From positions 1 to 64,000 of the forward strand of contig JAEOAD010000243.1 of the NCBI GenBank assembly GCA_036365145.1: a stretch of 64,000 bases of DNA, given 5' to 3'. How positions within the stretch are numbered: the stretch's first letter is position 1; each line of letters starts with the position of its first letter. The notes beneath the pieces were generated by a model. It was not told where the DNA came from and ran no database searches. It saw nothing but the letters and a program-made list of their open reading frames with translations. The position numbers and the translations under genes were made by a program. Positions 37,001 to 52,000 of the stretch are shown here, piece by piece. Origin of the DNA: Orientallactaga sibirica (Eukaryota; Chordata; Mammalia; Rodentia; Dipodidae).

Positions 37001-40000
37001 TCTAACAAGATGTACAAGTTAGTAGATTCGCCTCATTTCTAAAGTAGTTTCTTGAGAAAACAAACATCTTCATCATTGCCTAACATTGTACTGTGTGAAA
37101 TAAGCTAATTTGGTTCTAGGAATCACTTGCTTTCCTACAAAGAAGGTTGAGTGCAGCAAGTTCAAACTTTCCTAGTTTGTGTAATCTAACAAGATGTACA
37201 AATTAGTAGATTCGCCTCATTTCTAAAGTAGTTCTTTGAGAAAACAAACATCTTCATTGCCGAACATTGTACTGTGTGAAATAAGCTAATCGGTTCTAGG
37301 AATCACTTTGCTTTCCTACAAAGAAGGTTGAGTGCAGCAAGTTCAAACTTTCCTAGTTTGTGTAATCTAACAAGATGTACAAGTTAGTAGATTCGCCTCA
37401 TTTCTAAAGTAGTTTCTTGAGAAAACAAACATCTTCATTACTGAACATTGTACTGTGTGAAATAAGCTAATTTGTTCTAGGAATCACTTGCTTTCCTACA
37501 AAGAAGGTTGAGTGCAGCAAGTTCAAACTTTCCTAGTTTGTGTAATCTAACAAGATGTACAAGTTAGTAGATTCGCCTCATTTCTAAAGTAGTTTTTGAG
37601 AAAACAAACATCTTCATTGCTGAACATTGTACTGTGTGAAATAAGCTAATTTGTTCTAGGAATCACTTGCTTTCCTACAAAGAAGGTTGAGTGCAGCAAG
37701 TTCAAACTTTCCTAGTTTGTGTAATCTAACAAGATGTACAAGTTAGTAGATTCGCCTCATTTCTAAAGTAGTTTGTTGAGAAAACAAACATCTTCATTGC
37801 CAAACATTGTACTGTGTGAAATAAGCTAATTGGTTCTAGGAATCACTTGCTTTCCTACAAAGAAGGTTGAGTGCAGCAAGTTCAAACTTTCCTAGTTTGT
37901 GTAATCTAACAAGATGTACAAATTAGTAGATTCGCCTCATTTCCAAAGTAGTTTCTTGAGAAAACAAACATCTTCATTGCCTAACGTTGTACTGTGTGAA
38001 ATAAGCTAATTGGTTCTAGGAATCACTTGCTTTCCTACAAAGAAGGTTGAGTGCAGCAAGTTCAAACTTTCCTAGTTTGTGTAATCTAACAAGATGTACA
38101 AGTTAGTAGATTCGCCTCATTTCTAAAGTAGTTTCTTGAGAAAACAAACATCTTCATTGCTGAACATTGTACTGTGTGAAATAAGCTAATTGGTTCTAGG
38201 AATCACTTTTTGCTTTCCTACAAAGAAGGTTGAGTGCAGCAAGTTCAAACTTTCCTAGTTTGTGTAATCTAACAAGATGTACAAGTTAGTAGATTCGCCT
38301 CATTTTTCTAAAGTAGTTTCTTGAGAAAACAAACATCTTCATTGCCTAACATTGTACTGTGTGAAATAAGCTAATTCGGTTCTAGGAATCACTTGCTTTC
38401 CTACAAAGAAGGTTGAGTGCAGCAAGTTCAAACTTTCCTAGTTTGTGTAATCTAACAAGATGTACAAGTTAGTAGATTCGCCTCATTTCTAAAGTAGTTT
38501 TTGAGAAAACAAACATCTTCATTGCTGAACATTGTACTGTGTGAAATAAGCTAATTGGTTCTAGGAATCACTTGCTTTCCTACAAAGAAGGTTGAGTGCA
38601 GCAAGTTCAAACTTTCCTAGTTTGTGTAATCTAACAAGATGTACAAATTAGTAGATTTGCCTCATTTCTAAAGTAGTTTTTGAGAAAACAAACATCTTCA
38701 TTGCCAACATTGTACTGTGTGAAATAAGCTAGTTCAGTTCTAGGAATCACTTGCTTTCCTACAAAGAAGGTTGAGAGCAGCAAGTTCAAACTTTCCTAGT
38801 TTGTGTAATCTAACAAGATGTACAAGTTAGTAGATTCGCCTTCATTTCTAAAGTAGTTGTTTGAGAAAACAAACATCTTCATTCCTGAACATTGTACTGT
38901 GTGAAATAAGTTAATTCGGTTCTAGGAATCACTTGCTTTCCTACAAAGAAGGTTGAGTGCAGCAAGTTCAAACTTTCCTAGTTTGTGTAATCTAACAAGA
39001 TGTACAAGTTAGTAGATTCGCCTCATTTCTAAAGTAGTTTGTTGAGAAAACAAAACATTCATTGCTGAACATTGTACTGTGTGAAATAAGCTAATTGTTC
39101 TAGGAATCACTTGCTTTCCTACAAAGAAGGTTGAGTGCAGCAAGTTCAAACTTTCCTAGTTTGTGTAATCTAACAAGATGTACAAGTTAGTAGATTCGCC
39201 TCATTTCTAAAGTAGTTTGTTGAGAAAACAAACATCTTCATTGCCGAACATTGTACTGTGTGAAATAAGCTAATTCGGTTCTAGGAATCACTTGCTTTCC
39301 TACAAAGAAGGTTGAGTGCAGCAAGTTCAAACTTTCCTAGTTTGTGTAATCTAACAAGATGTACAAGTTAGTAGATTCGCCTCATTTCTAAAGTAGTTTT
39401 TGAGAAAACAAACATCTTCATTGCCTAACATTGTACTGTGTGAAATAAGCAAGTTTGGTTCTAGGAATCACTGCTTTCCTACAAAGAAGGTTGAGTGCAG
39501 CAAGTTCAAACTTTCCTAGTTTGTGTAATCTAACAAGATGTACAAGTTAGTAGATTCGCCTCATTTCTAAAGTAGTTTCTTGAGAAAACAAACATCTTCA
39601 TTGCCCAACATTGTACTGTGTGAAATAAGCTAATTCGTTTCTAGGAATCACTTGCTTTCCTACAAAGAAGGTTGAGTGCAGCAAGTTCAAACTTTCCTAG
39701 TTTGTGTAATCTAACAAGATGTACAAGTTAGTAGATTTGCCTCATTTCTAAAGTAGTTTCTTGAGAAAACAAACATCTTCATTGCGAACATTGTACTGTG
39801 TGAAATAAGCTAATTGGTTCTAGGAATCACTTGCTTTCCTACAAAGAAGGTTGAGTGCAGCAAGTTCAAACTTTCCTAGTTTGTGTAATCTAACAAGATG
39901 TACAAGTTAGTAGATTCACCTCATTTCTAAAGTAGTTTTGAGAAAACAAACATCTTCATTGCTGAACATTGTACTGTGTGAAATAAGCTAATTGGTTCTA

Positions 40001-43000
40001 GGAATCACTTGCTTTCCTACAAAGAAGGTTGAGTGCAGCAAGTTCAAACTTTCCTAGTTTGTGTAATCTAACAAGATGTACAAGTTAGTAGAGATTTCAT
40101 TTCTAAAGTAGTTTCTTGAGAAAACAAACATCTTCATTGCCTAACATTGTACTGTGTGAAATAAGCTAATTAGTTCTAGGAATCACTTGCTTTCCTACAA
40201 AGAAGGTTGAGTGCAGCAAGTTCAAACTTTCCTAGTTTGTGTAATCTAACAAGATGTACAAGTTAGTAGATTTGCCTCATTTCTAAAGTAGTTTTTGAAA
40301 ACAAACATCTTCATTGCCAAACATTGTACTGTGTGAAATAAGCTTGTTTCAGTTCTAGGAATCACTTGCTTTCCTACAAAGAAGGTTGAGTGCAGCAAGT
40401 TCAAACTTTCCTAGTTTGTGTAATCTAACAAGATGTACAAGTTAGTAGATTGGCCTCATTTCTAAAGTAGTTTTGAGAAAACAAACATCTTCATTGCCAA
40501 ACATTGTACTGTGTGAAATAAGCTAATTCGGTTCTAGGAATCACTTGTTTTCCTACAAAGAAGGTTGAGTGCAGCAGTTCAAACTTTCCTAGTTTGTGTA
40601 ATCTAACAAGATGTACAAGTTAGTAGATTAGCCTCATTTCTAAAGTAGTTTCTTGAGAAAACAAACATCTTCATTGCCTTTAACATTGTACTGTGTGAAA
40701 TAAGCTAATTCGGTTCTAGGAATCACTTGCTTTCCTACAAAGAAGGTTGAGTGCAGCAAGTTCAAACTTTCCTAGTTTGTGTAATCTAACAAGATGTACA
40801 AGTTAGTAGATTCGCCTCATTTCTAAAGTAGTTTTGAGAAAACAAACATCTTCATTGCCAAACATTGTACTGTGTGAAATAAGCTAATTCGGTTCTAGGA
40901 ATCACTTGCTTTCCTACAAAGAAGGTTGAGTGCAGCAAGTTCAAACTTTCCTAGTTTGTGTAATCTAACAAGATGTACAAGTTAGTAGATTCGCCTCATT
41001 TCTAAAGTAGTTTTTGAGAAAACAAACATCTTCATTGCCTAACATTGTACTGTGTGAAATAAGCTAATTGGTTCTAGGAATCACTTGCTTTCCTACAAAG
41101 AAGGTTGAGTGCAGCAAGTTCAAACTTTCCTAGTTTGTGTAATCTAACAAGATGTACAAGTTAGTAGATTCTGCCTCATTTCTAAAGTAGTTTCTTGAGA
41201 AAACAAACATCTTCATTGCTTAACATTGTACTGTGTGAAATAAGCTAATTCGGTTCTAGGAATCACTTGCTTTCCTACAAAGAAGGTTGAGTGCAGCAAG
41301 TTCAAACTTTCCTAGTTTGTGTAATCTAACAAGATGTACAAGTTAGTAGATTCGCCTCATTTCTAAAGTAGTTTCTTGAGAAAACAAACATCTTCATTGC
41401 CTAACATTGTACTGTGTGAAATAAGTTAATTGGTTCTAGGAATCACTTGCTTTCCTACAAAGAAGGTTGAGTGCAGCAAGTTCAAACTTTCCTAGTTTGT
41501 GTAATCTAACAAGATGTACAAGTTAGTAGATTCGCCTCATTTCTAAAGTAGTTTCTTGAGAAAACAAACATCTTCATTGTCTAACATTGTACTGTGTGAA
41601 ATAAGCTAATTCGGTTCTAGGAATCACTTGCTTTCCTACAAAGAAGGTTGAGTGCAGCAAGTTCAAACTTTCCTAGTTTGTGTAATCTAACAAGATGTAC
41701 AAGTTAGTAGATTTGCCTCATTTCTAAAGTAGTTTCTTGAGAAAACAAACATCTTCATTGCCGAACATTGTACTGTGTGAAATAAGTTAATTCGTTCTAG
41801 GAATCACTTGCTTTCCTACAAAGAAGGTTGAGTGCAGCAAGTTCAAACTTTCCTAGTTTGTGTAATCTAACAAGATGTACAAGTTAGTAGATTTGCCTCA
41901 TTTCTAAAGTAGTTTGAGAAAACAAACATCTTCATAAATAACATTGTACTGTGTGAAATAAGCTAATTTGGTTCTAGGAATCACTTGCTTTCCTACAAAG
42001 AAGGTTGAGTGCAGCAAGTTCAAACTTTCCTAGTTTGTGTAATCTAACAAGATGTACAAGTTAGTAGATTCGCCTCATTTCTAAAGTAGTTTTGAGAAAA
42101 CAAACATCTTCATTGCCTAACATTGTACTGTGTGAAATAAGCTTAATTGTTCTAGGAATCACTTGCTTTCCTACAAAGAAGGTTGAGTGCAGCAGCAAGT
42201 TCAAACTTTCCTAGTTTGTAATCTAACAAGATGTACAAGTTAGTAGATTCGCCTCATTTCTAAAGTAGTTTCTTGAGAAAACAAACATCTTCATTGCCTA
42301 ACATTGTACTGTGTGAAATAAGCTAATTCTGTTCTAGGAATCACTTGCTTTCCTACAAAGAAGGTTGAGTGCAGCAAGTTCAAACTTTCCTAGTTTGTGT
42401 AATCTAACAAGATGTGTACAAGTTAGTAGATTCGCCTCATTTCTAAAGTAGTTTCTTGAGAAAACAAACATCTTCATTGCCAAACATTGTACTGTGTGAA
42501 ATAAGCTAATTGGTTCTAGGAATCACTTGCTTTCCTACAAAGAAGGTTGAGTGCAGCAAGTTCAAACTTTCCTAGTTTGTGTAATCTAACAAGATGTACA
42601 AGTTAGTAGATTCGCCTCATTTCTAAAGTAGTTTCTTGAGAAAACAAACATCTTCATTGCCTAACATTGTACTGTGTGAAATAAGTTAATTCGGTTCTAG
42701 GAATCACTTGCTTTCCTACAAAGAAGGTTGAGTGCAGCAAGTTCAAACTTTCCTAGTTTGTGTAATCTAACAAGATGTACAAGTTAGTAGATTCGCCTCA
42801 TTTCTAAAGTAGTTTCTTGAGAAAACAAACATCTTCATTGCCGAACATTGTACTGTGTGAAATAAGCTAACTCGGTTCTAGGAATCACTTGCTTTCCTAC
42901 AAAGAAGGTTGAGTGCAGCAAGTTCAAACTTTCCTAGTTTGTGTAATCTAACAAGATGTACAAGTTAGTAGATTTGCCTCATTTCTAAAGTAGTTTCTTG

Positions 43001-46000
43001 AGAAAACAAACATCTTCATTGCCGAACATTGTACTGTGTGAAATAAGCTAATTGTTTCTAGGAATCACTTGCTTTCCTACACAAAGAAGGTTGAGTGCAG
43101 CAAGTTCAAACTTTCCTAGTTTGTGTAATCTAACAAGATGTACAAGTTAGTAGATTCACTTCATTTCTAAAGTAGTTTCTTGAGAAAACAAACATCTTCA
43201 TTGCCGAACATTGTACTGTGTGAAATAAGCTAATTGGTTCTAGGAATCACTTGCTTTCCTACAAAGAAGGTTGAGTGCAGCAAGTTCAAACTTTCCTAGT
43301 TTGTGTAATCTAACAAGATGTACAAGTTAGTAGATTCGCCTCATTTCTAAAGTAGTTTCTTGAGAAAACAAACATCTTCATTGTTTAACATTGTACTGTG
43401 TGAAATAAGCTAATTCGGTTCTAGGAATCACTTGCTTTCCTACAAAGAAGGTTGAGTGCAGCAAGTTCAAACTTTCCTAGTTTGTGTAATCTAACAAGAT
43501 GTACAAGTTAGTAGATTCGCCTCATTTCTAAAGTAGTTTTTTGAGAAAACAAACATCTTCATTGCTGAACATTGTACTGTGTGAAATAAGCTAATTGTTC
43601 TAGGAATCACTTGCTTTCCTACAAAGAAGGTTGAGTGCAGCAAGTTCAAACTTTCCTAGTTTGTGTAATCTAACAAGATGTACAAGTTAGTAGATTCGCC
43701 TCATTTCTAAAGTAGTTTTTGAGAAAACAAACATCTTCATTGTTTAAACATTGTACTGTGTGAAATAAGCTAATTCTGTTCTAGGAATCACTTGCTTTCC
43801 TACAAAGAAGGTTGAGTGCAGCAAGTTCAAACTTTCCTAGTGTTGTAATCTAACAAGATGTACAAGTTAGTAGATTCGCCTCATTTCTAAAGTAGTTTCT
43901 TGAGAAAACAAACATCTTCATTGCCTAACATTGTACTGTGTGAAATAAGCTAATTTGGTTCTAGGAATCACTTGCTTTCCTACAAAGAAGGTTGAGTGCA
44001 GCAAGTTCAAACTTTCCTAGTTTGTGTAATCTAACAAGATGTACAAGTTAGTAGATTCGCCTCATTTCTAAAGTAGTTTCTTGAGAAAACAAACATCTTC
44101 ATTGCCTAACATTGTACTGTGTGAAATAAGCTAATTCGTTCTAGGAATCACTTGCTTTCCTACAAAGAAGGTTGAGTGCAGCAAGTTCAAACTTTCCTAG
44201 TTTGTGTAATCTAACAAGATGTACAAGTTAGTAGATTCGCCTCATTTCTAAAGTAGTTTCTTGAGAAAACAAACATCTTCATTGCCCAACATTGTACTGT
44301 GTGAAATAAGCTAATTGTTCTAGGAATCACTTGCTTTCCTACAAAGAAGGTTGAGTGCAGCAAGTTCAAACTTTCCTAGTTTGTGTAATCTAACAAGATG
44401 TACAAGTTAGTAGATTCGCCTCATTTCTAAAGTAGTTTTTGAGAAAACAAACATCTTCATTGCCGAACATTGTACTGTGTGAAATAAGCTAATTCGGTTC
44501 TAGGAATCACTTGCTTTCCTACAAAGAAGGTTGAGTGCAGCAAGTTCAAACTTTCCTAGTTTGTATATTCTAACAAGATGTACAAGTTAGTAGATTCTCC
44601 TCATTTCTAAAGTAGTTTCTTGAAAAAAACAAACATGTTCATTGCCGAACATTGTACTGTGTGAAATAAGTTAATTCGGTTCTAGGAATCACTTGCTTTC
44701 CTACAAAGAAGGTTGAGTGCAGCAAGTTCAAACTTTCCTAGTTTGTGTAATCTAACAAGATGTACAAGTTAGTAGATTCGCCTCATTTCTAAAGTAGTTT
44801 CTTGAGAAAACAAACATCTTCATTGCCTAACATTGTACTGTGTGAAATAAGCTAATTTGTTCTAGGAATCACTTGCTTTCCTACAAAGAAGGTTGAGTGC
44901 AGCAAGTTCAAACTTTCCTAGTTTGTGTAATCTAACAAGATGTACAAGTTAGTAGATTCGCCTCATTTCTAAAGTAGTTTCTTGAGAAAACAAACATCTT
45001 CATTGCTGAACATTGTACTGTGTGAAATAAGCTAATTCGGTTCTAGGAATCACTTGCTTCCTACAAAGAAGGTTGAGTGCAGCAAGTTCAAACTTTCCTA
45101 GTTTGTGTAATCTAACAAGATGTACAAGTTAGTAGATTCGCCTCATTTCTAAAGTAGTTTCTTGAGAAAACAAACATCTTCATTGCTTTAACATTGTACT
45201 GTGTGAAATAAGCTAATTCGGTTCTAGGAATCACTTGCTTTCCTACAAAGAAGGTTGGTTGAGTGCAGCAAGTTCAAACTTTCCTAGTTTGTGTAATCTA
45301 ACAAGATGTACAAGTTAGTAGATTCGCCTCATTTCTAAAGTAGTTTCTTGAGAAACAAACATCTTCATTGCCAAACATTGTACTGTGTGAAATAAGCTAA
45401 TTGGTTCTAGGAATCACTTGCTTTCCTACAAAGAAGGTTGAGTGCAGCAAGTTCAAACTTTCCTAGTTTGTGTAATCTAACAAGATGTACAAGTTAGTAG
45501 ATTCGCCTCATTTCTAAAGTAGTTTGTTGAGAAAACAAACATCTTCATTGCCTAACATTGTACTGTGTGAAATAAGCTAATTCGGTTCTAGGAATCACTT
45601 GCTTTCCTACAAAGAAGGTTGAGTGCAGCAAGTTCAAATCTTCCTAGTTTGTGTAATCTAACAAGATGTACAAGTTAGTAGATTCGCCTCATTTCTAAAG
45701 TAGTTTCTTGAGAAAACAAACATCTTCATTGCCTAACATTGTACTGTGTGAAATAAGCTAATTCAGTTCTAGGAATCACTTGCTTTCCTACAAAGAAGGT
45801 TGAGTGCAGCAAGTTCAAAACTTTCCTAGTTTGTGTAATCTAACAAGATGTACAAGTTAGTAGATTCTCCTCATTTTCTAAAGTAGTTTTTTGAGAAAAC
45901 AAACATCTTCATTGCCAAACATTGTACTGTGTGAAATAAGCTAATGAGGTTCTAGGAATCACTTGCTTTCCTACAAAGAAGGTTGAGTGCAGCAAGTTCA

Positions 46001-49000
46001 AACTTTCCTAGTTTGTGTAATCTAACAAGATGTACAAGTTAGTAGATTCGCCTCATTTCTAAAGTAGTTTCTTGAGAAAACAAACATCTTCATTGCTGAA
46101 CATTGTACTGTGTGTGAAATAAGTTAATTCGGTTCTAGGAATCACTTGCTTTCCTACAAAGAAGGTTGAGTGCAGCAAGTTCAAACTTTCCTAGTTTGTG
46201 TAATCTAACAAGATGTACAAGTTAGTAGATTCGCCTCATTTCTAAAGTAGTTTCTTGAGAAAACAAACATCTTCATTGCCTAACATTGTACTGTGTGAAA
46301 TAAGCTATTTTGGTTCTAGGAATCACTTGCTTTCCTACAAAGAAGGTTGAGTGCAGCAAGTTCAAACTTTCCTAGTTTGTGTAATCTAACAAGATGTACA
46401 AGTTAGTAGATTCGCCTCATTTAAAGTAGTTTCTTGAGAAAACAAACATCTTCATTGTTTAACATTGTACTGTGTGAAATAAGCTAATTCAGTTCTAGGA
46501 ATCACTTGCTTCCTACAAAGAAGGTTGAGTGCAGCAAGTTCAAACTTTCCTAGTTTGTGTAATCTAACAAGATGTACAACTTAGTAGATTCGCCTCATTT
46601 CTAAAGTAGTAGTTTTGAGAAAACAAACATCTTCATTGCCTAACATTGTACTGTGTGAAATAAGCTAATCTGGTTCTAGGAATCACTTGCTTTCCTACAA
46701 AGAAGGTTGAGTGCAGCAAGTTCAAACTTTCCTAGTTTGTGTAATCTAACAAGATGTACAAGTTAGTAGATTCGCCTCATTTCTAAAGTAGTTTGAGAGA
46801 AAACAAACATCTTCATTGCCTAACATTGTACTGTGTGAAATAAGCTAATTCGGTTCTAGGAATCACTTGCTTTCCTACAAAGAAGGTTGAGTGCAGCAAG
46901 TTCAAACTTTCCTAGTTTGTGTAATCTAACAAGATGTACAAGTTAGTAGATTCGCCTCATTTCTAAAGTAGTTTCTTGAGAAAACAAACATCTTCATTGC
47001 AGAACATTGTACTGTGTGAAATAAGCTAATTCGGTTCTAGGAATCACTTGCTTTCCTACAAAGAAGGTTGAGTGCAGCAAGTTCAAACTTTCCTAGTTTG
47101 TGTAATCTAACAAGATGTACAAGTTAGTAGATTCGCCTCATTTCTAAAGTAGTTTCTTGAGAAAACAAACATCTTCATTGTTTAACATTGTACTGTGTGA
47201 AATAAGCTTGTTCTGTTCTAGGAATCACTTGCTTTCCTACAAAGAAGGTTGAGTGCAGCAAGTTCAAACTTTCCTAGTTTGTGTAATCTAACAAGATGTA
47301 CAAGTTAGTAGATTTCGCCTCATTTCTAAAGTAGTTTCTTGAGAAAACAAACATCTTCATTGTTTAACATTGTACTGTGTGAAATAAGCTAATTCGGTTC
47401 TAGGAATCACTTGCTTTCCTACAAAGAAGGTTGAGTGCAGCAAGTTCAAACTTTCCTAGTTTGTGTAATCTAACAAGATGTACAAGTTAGTAGATTCGCC
47501 TCATTTCTAAAGTAGTTTCTTGAGAAAACAAACATCTTCATTGCTTAACATTGTACTGTGTGAAATAAGCTATTCGGTTCTAGGAATCACTTGCTTTCCT
47601 ACAAAGAAGGTTGAGTGCAGCAAGTTCAAACTTTCCTAGTTTGTGTAATCTAACAAGATGTACAAGTTAGTAGATTCGCCTCATTTCTAAAGTAGTTTCT
47701 AGAAAAAACAAACATCTTCATTGCTGAACATTGTACTGTGTGAAATAAGCTAATTCGGTTCTAGGAATCACTTGCTTTCCTACAAAGAAGGTTGATTGCA
47801 GCAAGTTCAAACTTTCCTAGTTTGTGTAATCTAACAAGATGTACAAGTTAGTAGATTTGCCTCATTTCTAAAGTAGTTTCTTGAGAAAACAAACATCTTC
47901 ATTGCCGAACATTGTACTGTGTGAAATAAGCTAATTCGGTTCTAGGAATCACTTGCTTTCCTACAAAGAAGGTTGAGTGCAGCAAGTTCAAACTTTCCTA
48001 GTTTGTGTAATCTAACAAGATGTACAAGTTAGTAGATTCGCCCCATTTCTAAAGTAGTTTCTTGAGAAAACAAACATCTTCATTGCCGAACATTGTACTG
48101 TGTGAAATAAGCTAATTCGGTTCTAGGAATCACTTGCTTTCCTACAAAGAAGGTTGAGTGCAGCAAGTTCAAACTTTCCTAGTTTGTGTAATCTAACAAG
48201 ATGTACAAGTTAGTAGATTCGCCTCATTTCTAAAGTAGTTTTTGAGAAAACAAACATCTTCATTGCCAAACATTGTACTGTGTGAAATAAGCTAATTGGT
48301 TCTAGGAATCACTTGCTTTCCTACAAAGAAGGTTGAGTGCAGCAAGTTCAAACTTTCCTAGTTTGTGTAATCTAACAAGATGTACAAGTTAGTAGATTCG
48401 CCTCATTTCTAAAGTAGTTTCTTGAGAAAACAAACATCTTCATTGCCTAACATTGTACTGTGTGAAATAAGCTAATTGGTTCTAGGAATCACTTGCTTTC
48501 CTACAAAGAAGGTTGAGTGCAGCAAGTTCAAACTTTCCTAGTTTGTGTAATCTAACAAGATGTACAAGTTAGTAGATTCGCCTCATTTCTAAAGTAGTTT
48601 CTTGAGAAAACAAACATCTTCATTGCCAACATTGTACTGTGTGAAATAAGCTAATTGTTCTAGGAATCACTTGCTTTCCTACAAAGAAGGTTGAGTGCAG
48701 CAAGTTCAAACTTTCCTAGTTTGTGTAATCTAACAAGATGTACAAGTTAGTAGATTTGCCTCATTTCTAAAGTAGTTTCTTGAGAAAACAAACATCTTCA
48801 TTGCCCTAACATTGTACTGTGTGAAATAAGCTAATTCGGTTCTAGGAATCACTTGCTTTCCTACAAAGAAGGTTGAGTGCAGCAAGTTCAAACTTTCCTA
48901 GTTTGTGTAATCTAACAAGATGTACAAGTTAGTAGATTCGCCTCATTTCTAAAGTAGTTTGAGAAAAACAAACATCTTCATTGCCTAACATTGTACTGTG

Positions 49001-52000
49001 TGAAATAAGCTATTAGGTTCTAGAAATCACTTGCTTTCCTACAAAGAAGGTTGAGTGCAGCAAGTTCAAACTTTCCTAGTTTTTGTAATCTAACAAGATG
49101 TACAAGTTAGTAGATTCATCTCATTTCTAAAGTAGTTTCTTGAGAAAAACAACATCTTCATTGCTGAACATTGTACTGTGTGAAATAAGCTAATTCGGTT
49201 CTAGGAATCACTTGCTTTCCTACAAAGAAGGTTGAGTGCAGCAAGTTCAAACTTTCCTAGTTTGTGTAATCTAACAAGATGTACAAGCTAGTAGATTCAC
49301 CTCATTTCTAAAGTAGTTTCTTGAGAAAACAAACATCTTCATTTCTAACATTGTACTGTGTGAAATAAGCTAATTGGTTCTAGGAATCACTTGCTTTCCT
49401 ACAAAGAAGGTTGAGTGCAGCAAGTTCAAACTTTCCCTAGTTTGTGTAATCTAACAAGATGTACAAGTTAGTAGATTCGCCTCATTTCTAAAGTAGTTTC
49501 TTGAGAAAACAAACATCTTCATTGCCGAACATTGTACTGTGTGAAATAAGCTAATTCGGTTCTAGGAATCACTTGCTTTCCTACAAAGAAGGTTGAGTGC
49601 AGCAAGTTCAAACTTTCCTAGTTTGTGTAATCTAACAAGATGTACAAGTTAGTAGATTCGCCTCATTTCTAAAGTAGTTTTTGAGAAAACAAACATCTTC
49701 ATTGCAGAACATTGTACTGTGTGAAATAAGCTAATTGTTCTAGGAATCACTTGCTTTCCTACAAAGAAGGTTGAGTGCAGCAAGTTCAAACTTTCCTAGT
49801 TTGTGTAATCTAACAAGATGTACAAGTTAGTAGATTCGCCTCATTTCTAAAGTAGTTTTTGAGAAAACAAACATCTTCATTAGTGAACATTGTACTGTGT
49901 GAAATAAGTTAATTCAGTTCTAGGAATCACTTGCTTTCCTACAAAGAAGGTTGAGTGCAGCAAGTTCAAAACTTTCCTAGTTTGTGTAATCTAACAAGAT
50001 GTACAAGTTAGTAGATTCGCCTCATTTCTAAAGTAGTTTCTTGAGAAAACAAACATCTTCATTGCCGAACATTGTACTGTGTGAAATAAGCTAATTGGTT
50101 CTAGGAATCACTTGCTTTCCTACAAAGAAGGTTGAGTGCAGCAAGTTCAAACTTTCCTAGTTTGTGTAATCTAACAAGATGTACAAGTTAGTAGATTCGC
50201 CTCATTTCTAAAGTAGTTTCTTGAGAAAACAAACATCTTCATTGTACTAACATTGTACTGTGTGAAATAAGCTAATTCGGTTCTAGGAATCACTTGCTTT
50301 CCTACAAAGAAGGTTGAGTGCAGCAAGTTCAAACTTTCCTAGTTTGTGTAATCTAACAAGATGTACAAGTTAGTAGATTCGCCTCATTTCTAAAGTAGTT
50401 TCTGAGAAAACAAACATCTTCATTGCCGAACATTGTACTGTGTGAAATAAGCTAATTCGGTTCTAGGAATCACTTGCTTTCCTACAAAGAAGGTTGAGTG
50501 CAGCAAGTTCAAACTTTCCTAGTTTGTGTAATCTAACAAGATGTACAAGTTAGTAGATCTGCCTCATTTCTAAAGTAGTTTCTTGAGAAAACAAACATCT
50601 TCATTGCCAAACATTGTACTGTGTGAAATAAGCTAATTCGGTTCTAGGAATCACTTGCTTTCCTACAAAGAAGGTTGAGTGCAGCAAGTTCAAACTTTCC
50701 TAGTTTGTGTAATCTAACAAGATGTACAGTTAGTAGATTCGCCTCATTTCTAAAGTAGTTTCTTGAGAAAACAAACATCTTCATTGCTGAACATTGTACT
50801 GTGTGAAATAAGCTAATTCGGTTCTAGGAATCACTTGCTTTCCTACAAAGAAGGTTGAGTGCAGCAAGTTCAAACTTTCCTAGTTTGTGTAATCTAACAA
50901 GATGTACAAGTTAGTAGATTCGCCTCATTTCTAAAGTAGTTTCTTGAGAAAACAAACATCTTCATTGCCAAACATTGTACTGTGTGAAATAAGTTAATTC
51001 GGTTCTAGGAATCACTTGCTTTCCTACAAAGAAGGTTGAGTGCAGCAAGTTCAAACTTTCCTAGTTTGTGTAATCTAACAAGATGATACAAGTTAGTAGA
51101 TTCGCCTCTCATTTCTAAAGTAGTTTCTTGAGAAAACAAACATCTTCATTGCCGAACATTGTACTGTGTGAAATAAGCTAATTCTGGTTCTAGGAATCAC
51201 TTGCTTTCCTACAAAGAAGGTTGAGTGCAGCAAGTTCAAACTTTCCTAGTTTGTGTAATCTAACAAGATGTACAAGTTAGTAGATTCGCCTCATTTCTAA
51301 AGTAGTTTCTTGAGAAAACAAACATCTTCATTGCCGAACATTGTACTGTGTGAAATAAGCTAATTCGGTTCTAGGAATCACTTGCTTTCCTACAAAGAAG
51401 GTTGAGTGCAGCAAGTTCAAACTTTCCTAGTTTGTGTAATCTAACAAGATGTACAAGTTAGTAGATTTGCCTCATTTCTAAAGTAGTTTGTTTGAGAAAA
51501 CAAACATCTTCATTGCCCTAACATTGTACTGTGTGAAATAAGCTAATTCTGGTTCTAGGAATCACTTGCTTTCCTACAAAGAAGGTTGAGTGCAGCAAGT
51601 TCAAACTTTCCTAGTTTGTGTAATCTAACAAGATGTACAAGTTAGTAGATTCGCCTCATTTCTAAAGTAGTTTCTGAGAAAACAAACATCTTCATTGCCT
51701 AACATTGTACTGTGTGAAATAAGCTAATTCGGTTCTAGGAATCACTTGCTTTCCTACAAAGAAGGTTGAGTGCAGCAAGTTCAAACTTTCCTAGTTTGTG
51801 TAATCTAACAAGATGTACAAGTTAGTAGATTCGCCTCATTTCTAAAGTAGTTTCTTGAGAAAACAAACATCTTCATTGCCGAACATTGTACTGTGTGAAA
51901 TAAGCTAATTCCATTCTAGGAATCACTTGCTTTCCTACAAAGAAGGTTGAGTGCAGCAAGTTCAAACTTTCCTAGTTTGTGTAATCTAACAAGATGTACA